DNA from: Allosalinactinospora lopnorensis
Lineage (GTDB): Bacteria; Actinomycetota; Actinomycetes; Streptosporangiales; Streptosporangiaceae
Assembly (NCBI RefSeq): GCF_000981225.1
Contig: NZ_LAJC01000001.1
Coordinates: 167,303 to 231,302 of the forward strand
Direction of reading: 5' to 3'
Length of the DNA: 64,000 bases
Below the pieces are notes generated by a model that saw only the letters and a list, made by a program, of their open reading frames with translations, was not told where the DNA came from and searched no databases. Shown here piece by piece: positions 45,957-54,939 of this stretch (position 1 is its first letter; every line of letters starts with the position of its first letter). The position numbers were made by a program, and so were the translations under genes.

Positions 45957-46637
45957 TCATATGGGGGCCGCTGCGCGCCTGCGCAGTCCCCGCGCCACCA
46001 GTACCCGGCGGAGCAGGGCGAACAACACGATGACGATCAGCGCCAGCAGGACGACGAGCAGCGACCCGCCCAGGATCATCGGGAAGTCCTGGCGGGCCCG
46101 GCCGTCGACGATGAACCGCCCGAGGCCGCCAAGACCGACGAAGGCCGCGATCGTGGCCGTGGAGACCACCTGGATCGCGGCGGTGCGCAGTCCTACGAGG
46201 ATCAGCGGCAGCGCGATGGGCGTTTCCAGCCTGAGCAGGACCTCGCGGCCGCGCATGCCCATGCCTTCCGCAGCGTCGCGGAGCTGCGGGTCGACGCCGC
46301 GCACCCCCTCGTAGGTGTTCACCAGGATCGGCGGGACCGCCAGCGCCACCAGCGCCGCCATGACCGGCGCCAGCCCGATCCCCAGGACCAGGACGACCAG
46401 CATGAGCACACCGATGGTCGGCAGCGCGCGGGCGAAGTTGGCCAGAGTGGCGGCGAGGAACCCGCCCCGGCCGGTGTGCCCGGTGACCAGCCCCACGGGT
46501 ACGGCGATGGCGGCCGACAGCAGCAGGGCCAGTCCCGAGTAGAGCACGTGTTCCAGGAAGCGGGCGGGGATCCCGCTCGTTCCGGTCCACTGCTCCGGCC
46601 GGCCGAACCATTCCAGGATCCACAGGACGACGTTCAC
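45957..46637 (-). CDS. osmoprotectant ABC transporter permease
   Basis: The 226-residue membrane protein begins at GTG 46637, overlapping the preceding stop codon by GTGA. It has about five to six membrane segments and the BPD-type coupling loop EGVRGVDPQLRDAAEGMGMRG...LRLETPIALPLILVGLR. It forms a heterodimeric channel with the product of 46634-47365. Confidence 0.9.
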   Translation of the reverse strand: MNVVLWILEWFGRPEQWTGTSGIPARFLEHVLYSGLALLLSAAIAVPVGLVTGHTGRGGFLAATLANFARALPTIGVLMLVVLVLGIGLAPVMAALVALAVPPILVNTYEGVRGVDPQLRDAAEGMGMRGREVLLRLETPIALPLILVGLRTAAIQVVSTATIAAFVGLGGLGRFIVDGRARQDFPMILGGSLLVVLLALIVIVLFALLRRVLVARGLRRRAAAPI

Positions 46638-47365
46638 GGGACCGCCTCCTCTTCGCGGGCCGGGGCGCTGGATGCGCGGGCCCGGCGCGAGGCGCGGCCC
46701 GCTTCCGCCCGGCGCCCGCGCGTCCACGGAGTGAGCCAGCGCTGCAGCAGCACCAGCGCCCCGTCGGTGAGGAAGGCCAGCAGCACCGAGAGCAGGATGC
46801 CCGCGATGATCGGTGTCGGGAACTGGCGCTGGAAGCCCTCGGTGAGGATCAGTTGGCCGAGCCCGCCGAGCCCCACCACCGAGGCCACACTGACCATGCT
46901 GATCGTGGCGACCGACGCCACCCGCAGCCCCGCGGCCACGACCGGGATCGCCGCCGGCAGCTCGACCTGCAGCAGCCGGCGGAGCGGACCGAACCCCATG
47001 GCGGCGGCGGCCTGCCGGACGTGGTCGGGCACCTGGTTCAGCCCGTCGACGACGTTGGGCACCAGGATGGCCAGCGTGTAGAGCGCCAACGGGATGATCG
47101 CCGTCCACGGAGTGAGCCCGGTGTACGGGGCGAGCAGGTAGAACAGCGCGATCGACGGGATCGCGTACAGCATGTTGGCGCCGCTGAGCACCGGCGGGTA
47201 CACCGGCCGCCAGCGCGCGGACGCTATCCCGAGCGGCAACGCTACGAGCAGACCGAGCAGGATCGGGGGGAACGACAGATACAGGTGCTCCAGCAGCCGG
47301 TCCGCGATCACGCCGTCGAGCTGGCGCTGGATCCAGCCCCAGTCGACCGGCGGCGCCTCAGTCAC
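46634..47365 (-). CDS. osmoprotectant ABC transporter permease
   Basis: The 243-residue permease starts at GTG 47365, inside the last codons of the ATPase gene (GTGACTGA overlap). The coupling loop reads DGLNQVPDHVRQAAAAMGFGPLRRLLQVELPAAIP, followed by AGLRVASVATISMVSVASVVG. The C-terminus is a charged cytoplasmic tail. It pairs with the next permease; the overlaps indicate strict translational coupling. Confidence 0.9.
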   Translation of the reverse strand: MTEAPPVDWGWIQRQLDGVIADRLLEHLYLSFPPILLGLLVALPLGIASARWRPVYPPVLSGANMLYAIPSIALFYLLAPYTGLTPWTAIIPLALYTLAILVPNVVDGLNQVPDHVRQAAAAMGFGPLRRLLQVELPAAIPVVAAGLRVASVATISMVSVASVVGLGGLGQLILTEGFQRQFPTPIIAGILLSVLLAFLTDGALVLLQRWLTPWTRGRRAEAGRASRRARASSAPAREEEAVP

Positions 47366-48500
47366 GGCCGCCCACCGGCACTGCCGCGTCGCCCGCCGAC
47401 CAGATGGCCGCCCCCAGATCCGCCTGCGAGACCACACCGACGACCGTTCCGTCGGTGTCGACGCCGATCGCGCGGCCGGCGGGCGAGAGGACGGACGCGT
47501 CCAGAGCAGCCCTCAGCGAGTCCGTGGCCACCACGAAGATGTGGCCGTAGCCGACCAGGGCCAGGGAGCCGAGCTCCCGGTCGCCCGCCGCCCCTTCCAG
47601 GGTTTCGGCGCTCACCCAGCCGAGCGGGCGCTTGTCGGGGTCGACGACCAGCAGCCATGGCTCGGCCGCATCGCGGGCCACCGACCGCGCTTTCTCAGCG
47701 GAGGTCCCGGCGTCGACGACGACGTCGCTGCGCAGCGAGAGGGTGCGGGCGGGGAAGAAGGACAGCCGCCGCACGCCCCGGTCGTAGCCGATGAACCCTT
47801 CGACGAACTCGTCGACGGGCTCGGCGAGCAGCCGTTCCGGGACGTCGAACTGGGCGAGCCTGCCGCCGGGGCGGAACACCGCGATGGCATCGCCGATCTT
47901 GACGGCTTCTTCGATGTCATGGGTGACGAACACGATCGTCTTCTGCAGTTCGTCCTGCAGCCGGATCAGCTCTTCCTGCAGGCTGGCCCGGACGACCGGG
48001 TCGACCGCGCTGAACGGCTCGTCCATGAGCAGGACCGGCGGGTCGGCCGCGAGCGCGCGGGCCACGCCGACCCGTTGCTGCTGGCCGCCGGAGAGCTGGT
48101 GCGGGTAGCGCCGGGCCTGCCCGGGTTCCAGTCCCACCAGTTCCATGAGCTCCCCGGCCCGTTCGCGCGCCTTGCGCTTGTCCCAGCCGAGGAGGAACGG
48201 AACGGTGGCGATGTTGTCCAGGACGGTGCGGTGCGGGAAGAGCCCGGCCTGCTGGATGACGTAGCCGATGGAGCGCCGCAGGACGGCGGGTTCCCTGGTG
48301 CGGACGTCGTCGCCGTCGATGGCGACGGTACCGCTGGTGAGCTCCACCATCCGGTTGATCATCCGCAGCGACGTGGTCTTGCCACAGCCCGACGGCCCCA
48401 CGAGGACGGTGGTACGCCCGGTGGGGATCTCCAGATCCAGGTGGTCGACGGCGACGGTGCCGTCGGGAAAACGCTTGGTGACATCCTCGAAGGTGATCAT
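47358..48500 (-). CDS. osmoprotectant ABC transporter ATPase with CBS domains
   Basis: The 380-residue ATPase has Walker A GPSGCGKTTS, Q-loop VIQQAGLFPH, signature LSGGQQQRVGVARAL, Walker B VLLMDEPFSAVDP and switch THDIEEAV. The tail carries a CBS-like pair (about 250-370, SLRAALDASVLSPAGRAIGVD), which senses ionic strength in OpuA-type transporters. It is first in the leftward operon of ATPase, permease, permease and binding protein. A TTGACC at 48578-48583 (minus strand) is a possible -35 element. Confidence 0.93.
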   Translation of the reverse strand: MITFEDVTKRFPDGTVAVDHLDLEIPTGRTTVLVGPSGCGKTTSLRMINRMVELTSGTVAIDGDDVRTREPAVLRRSIGYVIQQAGLFPHRTVLDNIATVPFLLGWDKRKARERAGELMELVGLEPGQARRYPHQLSGGQQQRVGVARALAADPPVLLMDEPFSAVDPVVRASLQEELIRLQDELQKTIVFVTHDIEEAVKIGDAIAVFRPGGRLAQFDVPERLLAEPVDEFVEGFIGYDRGVRRLSFFPARTLSLRSDVVVDAGTSAEKARSVARDAAEPWLLVVDPDKRPLGWVSAETLEGAAGDRELGSLALVGYGHIFVVATDSLRAALDASVLSPAGRAIGVDTDGTVVGVVSQADLGAAIWSAGDAAVPVGGRD

Positions 48501-48621
48501 GTGGCTGGCCGCGTCTCTCTTCCGGGCGTCGAGGGCGCTGTCAGGCCATCGGAACGCACATCACCGACCGGGGAACAGGTCAATAGCACGGCGGTCTCCG
48601 CTCCCGTCGCCGGCCGGGCGC

Positions 48622-49278
48622 TCAGGCGCTGTTCTTGATCCATGCGGGCAGCTCGGCGAGGCTGTCGATCACCACATCGGCGCGCTCGGCCTCGGGCCGC
48701 TCCGCGTGCAGGTACCCCCACATCCCCCGGCGGATCAGGGCCGCGTGCATGCCGGCGGCCTTGGCCGGGACGATGTCGTTGTCCAGGCGGTCACCGACGT
48801 AGAGGATCTCCTCGGGCTCACTGCCCGCTTCGACGCGCACGCGTTCGAAGAAGGCCGGGTCCGGCTTGGCCACCCCCCAGGCCTCGGAGACATGGATGGC
48901 GTCCACGGGCAGTTCCATGGCCTCCAGGGCGGGACCGGCCTCAAGCGGCTGGTTCCCGGCGATGAGCACGCCCAGCCCCGCGTCGCGCAGCGCGGTCAGG
49001 GCGGGGCGGACGTCGGCGTAGAGGTCGGCGGCGCCGAAATTCTCCCGCAGCAGGTCGGGTTCCTCGGCACGCCAGGCGGCCGACTCGGTGGCCAGGTCGA
49101 AACCGGGCTTGATGATGGCGAAGGCGTCCATCAGCTGCCGCCCTTCGGCGAGGACGCCCCCGATGACCCCGAAGAAGGCCAGGTGCGGGACCCCGAGCCG
49201 GTCCGCCCACCGCCCGAAGATGCGCGTCTCGTCGACCAGGGTCTCGCCGACATCGAGCACCACACTGCGAATCGTCAC
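48622..49278 (-). CDS. HAD-superfamily hydrolase
   Basis: The 218-residue protein is a probable phosphatase. Motif I is VVLDVGETLVDE, with the nucleophile Asp but Gly instead of the second Asp of classic DxD; motif II-like LIAGNQPLEAG, motif III Lys in GVAKPDPAFFERV, motif IV GDRLDNDIVPAKAAG. The DVGET variant is common in a haloacid-dehalogenase-like subgroup, so substrate is open. I chose GTG 49278; an in-frame start 18 bases earlier is possible, and neither has a clear ribosome binding site. It is divergent from the DoxX gene. Confidence 0.82.
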   Translation of the reverse strand: MTIRSVVLDVGETLVDETRIFGRWADRLGVPHLAFFGVIGGVLAEGRQLMDAFAIIKPGFDLATESAAWRAEEPDLLRENFGAADLYADVRPALTALRDAGLGVLIAGNQPLEAGPALEAMELPVDAIHVSEAWGVAKPDPAFFERVRVEAGSEPEEILYVGDRLDNDIVPAKAAGMHAALIRRGMWGYLHAERPEAERADVVIDSLAELPAWIKNSA

Positions 49279-49365
49279 AAAAAAGGACGTTAACACAGAG
49301 GCGACAGGCGCTTTCCCGAGGTACGGGCGCCGGTCTCCTCGCCGTGAACGGCCGCCTCCTTGGCT

Positions 49366-49416
49366 TTGACATATTGGATAGCTATACTATCCAATATTGG
49401 ATAGTATAGCTATCCA
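49366..49416 (+). promoter_or_regulatory. promoter and 42-bp perfect palindrome before the DoxX gene
   Basis: TTGACA (49366-49371) is followed within four bases by a perfect 42-bp palindrome, 49375-49416, centred on AATATT. Each half is itself a dyad: TGGATAG-N5-CTATCCA, so two operators are placed back to back. A -10 element would fall inside the palindrome (for example TATCCA after a 16-bp spacer). The layout suggests repression by one or two regulator dimers. It ends 12 bp before the ATG and abuts the ribosome binding site. Confidence 0.75.
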
Positions 49417-49428
49417 GAAGGAGGGGCC

Positions 49429-49947
49429 ATGTCCGCATTCGTTGTTCTCCTGACCGCCCTGGCGGGCTTCCGCCTGCTGGGCGCGCTCGGCGCAAGCCGG
49501 TTCGCCGACTGGCCGGCCAGTGCGGCACACGGGATGGCCGCCATGCTCGTTGTCACCGCCAGCGCCCACTTCGTCCCGGAGAGCGTCACGGTCATGCCCA
49601 ACCACGCCGACATGGTCCGCATGGTGCCGCCGATCGTGCCGTTCGCCAGCACCGTGGTCTACCTGACCGGCGCAGTGGAGCTGCTCGGAGCCGCCGGGCT
49701 CGTGTTCGCCGCGACACGCCGGTCCGCCGGGATCGGCCTCGCCATGCTCTACGCGCTGCTGCTTCCGGCCAACATCTACGCTGCTGTCGCTCACGTGCCG
49801 TTCAACGGCGGCGAGGCGACGCCCCTGTGGCTCAGAGTCCCGCTGCAGCTCCTCTACATCACCGTGGCGCTATGGGTGGCCGGATCGAGCAGGAGTCCCG
49901 CACCAGGCCGCCTGCCGGCCCTGACGCAAGCGCGCCCGGGCGGCTGA
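49429..49947 (+). CDS. DoxX-like membrane protein
   Basis: The 172-residue protein starts at ATG 49429 with AAGGAGG six bases before. Four hydrophobic segments are seen. The family pattern is visible in FRLLGALGASRFADWP, GMAAMLVVTASAHFVPE and the ELLGAAGLVFAATRRSAGIGLA segment. DoxX proteins are quinone-linked or redox-stress membrane proteins in some bacteria, but function here is unknown. The complex operator upstream indicates tight induction. It ends 12 bp before the convergent nrtR stop. Confidence 0.8.
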   Translation: MSAFVVLLTALAGFRLLGALGASRFADWPASAAHGMAAMLVVTASAHFVPESVTVMPNHADMVRMVPPIVPFASTVVYLTGAVELLGAAGLVFAATRRSAGIGLAMLYALLLPANIYAAVAHVPFNGGEATPLWLRVPLQLLYITVALWVAGSSRSPAPGRLPALTQARPGG

Positions 49948-49958
49948 GGTGCACGGGC

Positions 49959-50705
49959 TCACTGGGACGGCGGCCGCAGCACGGCGAAGGCGTCGGTGAT
50001 CTCCAGCCGCCGGGCGCGGAAGCGGAAGAGCGCGGCCGGGCGCCCGCCGGACCGCCCCGAGGGCACCGACCGGCCGGTCTCCTCGATCTGACCGCGCCGC
50101 AGCAGCACACGGCGGAGGTTGGTGGCGGCGACGTCGTGCCCCAGGGCCGCGCGGTAGTAGCCCGAGAGCTCCGACATGGTGAACTCCTGAGGGGCCAGCG
50201 CGAAGCCGACATTGGTGTAGGAGAGCTTGGCCCGCAGCCTCCGGCGCCCCGCGTGCACCATGGCGGCGTGGTCGAACCCCATCGACGGCAGGCCCGAAGC
50301 CGGATGCCAGCTCGTGTCCTCAGGGGTGACGGGGTCGATATCAGCGGGGACCAGCCCCAGGTAGGAGGTGGCCAGGATACGGCCGTGGGGATGGCGGCCG
50401 GGGTCGCCGCGGGTCTCCAGCTGCTCCAGATGCGTGAGGTCGCACACATCGACCTTCTGGGCGAGCTGGCGGCGGATGGACTCGTCCAGCCCTTCGGAGG
50501 CGCCGATGCGCCCGCCCGGAAGCACCCAGGCCCCCTCGAACGGCGGACGGGCACGCCGCCACAGCAGCACGCTCAGCCGCCCTTGGCGGATCTGGAAGAC
50601 GACGGCCAGCACCTCGTGGGCGGCGGGGGGAGCTGGCGCCCCGGCCGTGTTCTCGTGCACCGGCTGCTCACTGATGTCGTCGATGTCTACCCCTGTCCCT
50701 CCCAT
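49959..50705 (-). CDS. nrtR: NrtR-type Nudix-related transcriptional regulator of NAD synthesis
   Basis: The 248-residue protein has an N-terminal Nudix fold (about 20-160) with a degenerate Nudix box, LPGGRIGASEGLDESIRRQL, lacking the REUxEE catalytic residues, and a C-terminal winged helix (about 165-245, FTMSELSGYYRAALGHDVAATNLRRVL). This is the NrtR arrangement, in which the Nudix part senses ADP-ribose or related NAD metabolites. The start is ATG 50705 after a G-run. It faces nadA across a gap with a fitting operator, strongly supporting NAD regulation. Confidence 0.88.
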   Translation of the reverse strand: MGGTGVDIDDISEQPVHENTAGAPAPPAAHEVLAVVFQIRQGRLSVLLWRRARPPFEGAWVLPGGRIGASEGLDESIRRQLAQKVDVCDLTHLEQLETRGDPGRHPHGRILATSYLGLVPADIDPVTPEDTSWHPASGLPSMGFDHAAMVHAGRRRLRAKLSYTNVGFALAPQEFTMSELSGYYRAALGHDVAATNLRRVLLRRGQIEETGRSVPSGRSGGRPAALFRFRARRLEITDAFAVLRPPSQ

Positions 50706-50730
50706 GACCCCCCATGTTAAGCTGCGATAA

Positions 50731-50753
50731 GTTTTTGCCTGTAAGACAAAAAC
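50731..50753. promoter_or_regulatory. probable NrtR operator
   Basis: GTTTTTG (50731-50737) and CAAAAAC (50747-50753) form a perfect 7-bp dyad with CT/AG inside the 9-nt spacer also paired, 18 of 23 positions symmetric. It lies 26 bp upstream of the nrtR start and 343 bp from nadA, in the divergent promoter region. The palindrome can act on both directions. Confidence 0.65.
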
Positions 50754-51095
50754 CTGGCGTTTCGAGGTTTCGCGGAGGGGATCAGCGAAGCCGGCCGCGA
50801 AGTGGCGCAGGAGTCCCCAGAGCCGCCGGCCCCGGAGGGCGGCACAGCCACCCACGGCCTCCGGGAGCACAGTGAGGAACCACGCTAACCGGCCGCAGTC
50901 CGCACGTGCGGCTCCACGTCCCGGGAGAGCCGCGGTGCGGGCGCATCCACCGAGGAGAGGAAGGACAGGCGCCCCGGGCCCTCCCCGCCGGAACCCCGGA
51001 ACGCAGGAAACCGGATGTGGCCGCTCGCCACATCGCACACAGGCCGTCGGCGGTTCCACCGCCCGACGCGCCCCACGTGGAGGAAGAAGTAGGAC
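50754..51095. other. leader region before nadA
   Basis: A 342-bp stretch without a supportable gene between the NrtR operator and nadA. GC-rich frames present here lack start sites and family sequence. The nadA promoter probably lies near the operator, giving a leader of about 300 nt. Confidence 0.4.
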
Positions 51096-52094
51096 ATGGC
51101 ATCGGTCACCGCTACAGCGGACACCATGACTCGGCAGGAATGGGCCGACGAAATCCGCCGTCTGGCGAAGGAGCGCGACGCGGTCATTCTCGCGCACAAC
51201 TACCAGCGACCCGAGATCCAGGACGTCGCCGACCACACCGGCGACTCCCTCGCGCTCTCCCGCCTGGCCGCCAGCGTCGAAGCCGGCACGATCGTCTTCT
51301 GCGGCGTCCACTTCATGGCGGAGACGGCCAAGATCCTCTCTCCGGAGAAGACCGTTCTGCTCCCCGAGCCCGAGGCCGGCTGCTCGCTCGCCGACACGAT
51401 CACGGCCGAGGACGTGCGCGCGTGGCGCGCCGAGCACCCCGGAGCCGTCGTCGTCGCTTACGTCAACACGACCGCGGCGGTCAAGGCGGAGACCGACATC
51501 TGCTGCACCTCCTCCAACGCGGCCGACGTGATCCGTTCCATCCCCGAAGAGACCGACATCCTGTTCCTGCCGGACCAGTTCCTCGGCGCGCACGTCAAAC
51601 GCATCACCGGGCGCGACAACATCCATGTCTGGATGGGCGAGTGCCACGTGCACGCCGGGATCGACGGCGGGACCCTGCGTGAGCGGGTCGCGGCCGAACC
51701 CGACGCCGAACTGTACGTCCACCCGGAGTGCGGCTGCGCCACCTCCGCGCTGTACCTGGTGGGCGCGGGAACGGTGCCGGAGGAGCGCGTCAGGGTGCTG
51801 TCCACCGGCGGCATGCTCTCGGCCGCCGAGAAGTCGACGGCCGACAAGGTGCTCATCGCGACCGAGACGGGCATGCTGCACCAACTGCGCGCCGCCAATC
51901 CGCGCACCGTCTTCGAACCGGTCAACTCACGCGCCGAATGCCATTACATGAAGATGATCACCGCTGACAAACTGCTGAACGCACTGCGCAACGGCACAAC
52001 TGAAATTACCGTCAGTGAGGAGACTGCGGCGAAGGCGCGGCGGTCGGTGGAGCGCATGGTCGAGATCGGGTCGCCGTCGCGGGGCGGAGAGTAA
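51096..52094 (+). CDS. nadA: quinolinate synthase
   Basis: NadA condenses iminoaspartate and dihydroxyacetone phosphate to quinolinate with a 4Fe-4S cluster. The 332-residue product starts [18 protein letters not shown] at ATG 51096. The cluster cysteines are C69 ([12 protein letters not shown]), one in [10 protein letters not shown], and one in [14 protein letters not shown] ([14 protein letters not shown]) binds substrate. nadB and nadC, usual neighbours, do not follow; a sigma-like gene comes next. Control by NrtR is likely. Confidence 0.96.
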   Translation: MASVTATADTMTRQEWADEIRRLAKERDAVILAHNYQRPEIQDVADHTGDSLALSRLAASVEAGTIVFCGVHFMAETAKILSPEKTVLLPEPEAGCSLADTITAEDVRAWRAEHPGAVVVAYVNTTAAVKAETDICCTSSNAADVIRSIPEETDILFLPDQFLGAHVKRITGRDNIHVWMGECHVHAGIDGGTLRERVAAEPDAELYVHPECGCATSALYLVGAGTVPEERVRVLSTGGMLSAAEKSTADKVLIATETGMLHQLRAANPRTVFEPVNSRAECHYMKMITADKLLNALRNGTTEITVSEETAAKARRSVERMVEIGSPSRGGE

Positions 52095-52306
52095 CCGGCC
52101 GACGCCAGGCGGTACCGGACAGCGCAGGGTCGGCACCTCACGTTCCGGCCCTGAGTAACAAATTTCTTTCCTTATCGCCACAGCTCACCAACCCACCGGA
52201 CAGCAGCACCCTTCCGTCGCTAACGTCATCGGACAACTCCGACGTTTCAGCCGGTTTCGGCGCACGCCGGGGCCGCGTGTCGCGAGGGAACTGTTCAGGA
52301 GGGGTC

Positions 52307-53730
52307 GTGACCACGCAACCCAACCCCGGTCGGCGCTGCGCCGGATTGGCCGCGCTGCTTCATGAGGGGCGGGGCCACGGCCGCCTCTACGACACCTACG
52401 CACCGCAGCTCTACCGGTACTGCTGGACACTGCTGGGCCCCGACGGCGCGGACGAGGCCGTCTACGAAACGCTGCTGTCCGCGGTGCAGTTGTTCGATCA
52501 CCTGGAAGACCACTCCGACCTCCGCCCGTGGCTGTTCGCACTCGCCAGGAGCGCGAGCCAGCGGCGCGGATTCAGCCCGGCCTCACCGTACGCCCAACTG
52601 GCCACGATCCCTGGCGAACGCCCCGTCGTGGAGATGGCGCTGCGGCTTCCCCCGAGCCAGCGTGAGCTGCTGGAGCTGTACCTGAGGCACGGCCTGTCGC
52701 CGTCGCAGATCGCGAGGATCCTCGGCCTCGACACCGATATCACCGGGGAGCTCTGCCGTGCGGCCGTGCGCCGCGCGGCCGATGTCTGCACCGAACAGGC
52801 CCCGAACGACGACCACGGCACCACCGGCGGGAGCCTACTGGACCACACCGACGTCAGCGAACTCCTGGCGCTGCTCGAACCGCCCGATCCACCGGAGGGG
52901 TTGCGCGACCGGGTGCTCCGAGGCTGCACCGATCCGCTGAAGGCGGCGGAGCGTCAGGAGCTCGGCGTGGCGATGGCGCCCCTGGGAGGCAACGGCTTCC
53001 CCCTGCATCGGGACCGTTCCGAACAGAGCGGCGCCCCTGGACAGGAACCGCCGTCCGGTGGCCCCGAGACCGCGCCCGCTGGTCACGGGAACACCGGCGA
53101 GGAGCCCGCTATCCCCCGTCCGACCGGGTCACCACGGGAGACGTCCCTGCCCGGCGCCGACCGGAGCACGTCTCCGAACTGGTCCCGGCAAGCGGCGAGA
53201 AGGACGACCCGAGCGGGAAGAAGCGGGCATCCCGGCGCCGCTGGCCGGTCTCAGCGACATCCGGGCTGGTCACAGTGGGGGTCGCCCTGGCTCTCTGGGG
53301 GATTGCGCTTCTCACGGCCGGAGCGCCCAGCGGCACCGTCCCCTCCGACCCGCCCAATCCGTCGTCCCCTCCGCCCGCCGCCGAGGGGTCGGGCGATGAC
53401 ATGGCGCCGGGTTTGGCGTCTCCTCCGGAGGGCACCCCGACCACACCGCGGAACCAGCCGAGCGCATCCGCTGAGGCCCCCACGAGCGACGCGCGCTCTC
53501 CTGCTCCAAGCGGCGATGCCGCACCAGGCCCTCCCATCTCGGACAGGCGGCCCGGCGATCCACCGTCAACACCGGAGGCCCCCGAGGAGACGGGCGGCGA
53601 GGCGCCCCCGGACGAGCGGCCGCCGGAGGAGAGCGAAGGGTCGAAAGACGACGACGTCCCCCCTGCCTCGGACGGAGCGGTATCCCAGTTCCTCGAAGGT
53701 GTCCGGGACTTCCTCGCCCCGGATGCTTGA
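52307..53730 (+). CDS. sigma-70-like protein with C-terminal membrane anchor, one apparent frameshift
   Basis: The start is GTG 52307 with AGGAGG upstream. Residues 27-88 (RLYDTYAPQLYRYCWTLLG...RPWLFALARSAS) match sigma region 2 of ECF-type factors, and 112-160 (LRLPPSQRELLELYLRHGLS, SQIARILGL) match region 4.2. A Pro/Gly-rich linker follows. The frame breaks near 53162; one added base joins LPGADR to EHVSELVPASGEKDD and then SGKKRASRRRW, a single membrane helix (VGVALALWGIALLTAG, about residue 318-340) and a Pro/Ser/Asp/Glu-rich outer tail. Repaired length about 474. A membrane-tethered sigma-like protein could signal by release or sense at the surface; no separate anti-sigma gene is nearby. 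Confidence 0.75.
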
Positions 53731-53780
53731 GCCGCCGTGGCGCACGGCCGGTTCCACTCACCCGCGGCACCACCCCTGAC

Positions 53781-53815
53781 CGCTCCCTGCCGCCGTGCTC
53801 CCCGAGCAGGGAGCG
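53781..53815. terminator. terminator between convergent genes
   Basis: CGCTCCCTGC (53781-53790) and GCAGGGAGCG (53806-53815) are perfect 10-bp arms with a 15-nt loop, between the ends of the sigma-like and TetR genes. Confidence 0.6.
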
Positions 53816-53858
53816 CGGCGGGTGGACCGCGCCCTCGCAGGTCCGGGAGAGCCGCCGC

Positions 53859-54470
53859 TCAGAAGCCCGCGAGCAGCGGCTCAGCCGCGATCTCCAGGCG
53901 GTGCTTCGCCTGTTCGAGGTCGCGGTCCCCCTTGAGAATCTCCAGCAACTCGAAGAACCAGATGCTCGACAGCGAACCGGCCAGCACGTAACCGGCACTG
54001 TCCCGGTCGGGCTCGGCCTGCTGCCCGCCCTCCTCCGGCGGCAGCGCCCTGGTGGCCACGAGCCACAGCAGATCGGTGATGCGCTGGCCCAGCTCCGTCT
54101 TGACCTCGGCCATGATCAGCGAACGGACCAGTGCGTCGGCGAGCTCCGGCTCCCGCATCAGCCCGCGCGTGGCGCGCATCAGCACATCGACGGCGCGCCC
54201 TGCCGCGGTCTCCGCGTTCGGAGGGCGGCGGACGATGCTCTTCTCCAGCAGATCGAGCTCTTCGCTGACCACCGCGACCACAAGGTCCATCTTGGACGGG
54301 AAGTACCGGTAGAGGGTGCCCAGCGCGACACCGGCACGTTCGGCGACGGTGCGCATCTGCATGGCCTCGACCCCGCCACGCAGCGCCAGAGCCGCCGCGC
54401 TCTGCACGATCCGTTTGCGGCGCTGGTTCTGACTTCGTGATCGCATACCGATCGGCGCCTGGACCGCCAC
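53859..54470 (-). CDS. TetR-family regulator, KstR-like
   Basis: The 203-residue repressor starts at GTG 54470, after GGGAGAGG; ATG 54446 is an alternative. The DNA-binding helix-turn-helix, MQMRTVAERAGVALGTLYRYFPSK, closely resembles KstR, the repressor of cholesterol catabolism in mycobacteria and relatives. The C-terminal ligand domain is divergent, so cholesterol need not be the signal. A KstR-like dyad lies upstream at 54730-54747 and a weaker AAC-N2-GTT site at 54604-54611, suggesting control of itself and of the divergent hydrolase. Confidence 0.85.
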   Translation of the reverse strand: MAVQAPIGMRSRSQNQRRKRIVQSAAALALRGGVEAMQMRTVAERAGVALGTLYRYFPSKMDLVVAVVSEELDLLEKSIVRRPPNAETAAGRAVDVLMRATRGLMREPELADALVRSLIMAEVKTELGQRITDLLWLVATRALPPEEGGQQAEPDRDSAGYVLAGSLSSIWFFELLEILKGDRDLEQAKHRLEIAAEPLLAGF

Positions 54471-54729
54471 GATGCCTCTCCCATCCTCGTCATCCGCCGG
54501 CATGTGCCGCCTTTGCCCGCTTCTGCGGCCCGGTGAGGGCCACCTTCGCCACGCTCCGCTGTCTGCTTCGTTCGGCGACTTCGTTGGTCCTATGCCCTAC
54601 AAGAACAAGTTATCCAAAGATCGGCTACGAAATCAGCGCCGAACCACTGTGCAGAAGACCTCATTAGGTGTTGTTTAAGTCGCAGATGTCGGTAGAGGCG
54701 GCCTGCCTCCGCACCGACGGGACGGCCAC

Positions 54730-54747
54730 TTTAGAATCAGTTCTAAA
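54730..54747. promoter_or_regulatory. KstR-like operator in the tetR-hydrolase gap
   Basis: TTTAGAA and TTCTAAA flank TCAG: a perfect 7-bp dyad. The core T-AG-AAT-CA-GTT-CT-A differs at one base from the KstR consensus TnnAACnnGTTnnA. It is 14 bp before a TTGACC (54762-54767)/TAATCG (54784-54789) promoter directed at the hydrolase. The 469-bp gap 54471-54939 holds no gene. Confidence 0.55.
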
Positions 54748-54939
54748 AGAGCATCGCAGACTTGACCGTAACACATCGGCCACTAATCGTAATCATCAAT
54801 GTACCCAGAGCCCCCGACCGGGCGCCACGGCCCGACCCCGCACACTCCTCCACCCGACGGGCAGCCGAACGCGCCGGCACACCCCTTCTTCGTCTAGAAT
54901 GCGGTTCGGTTTCAGGGCGGTCCAGGAAGGTCGTAACGT

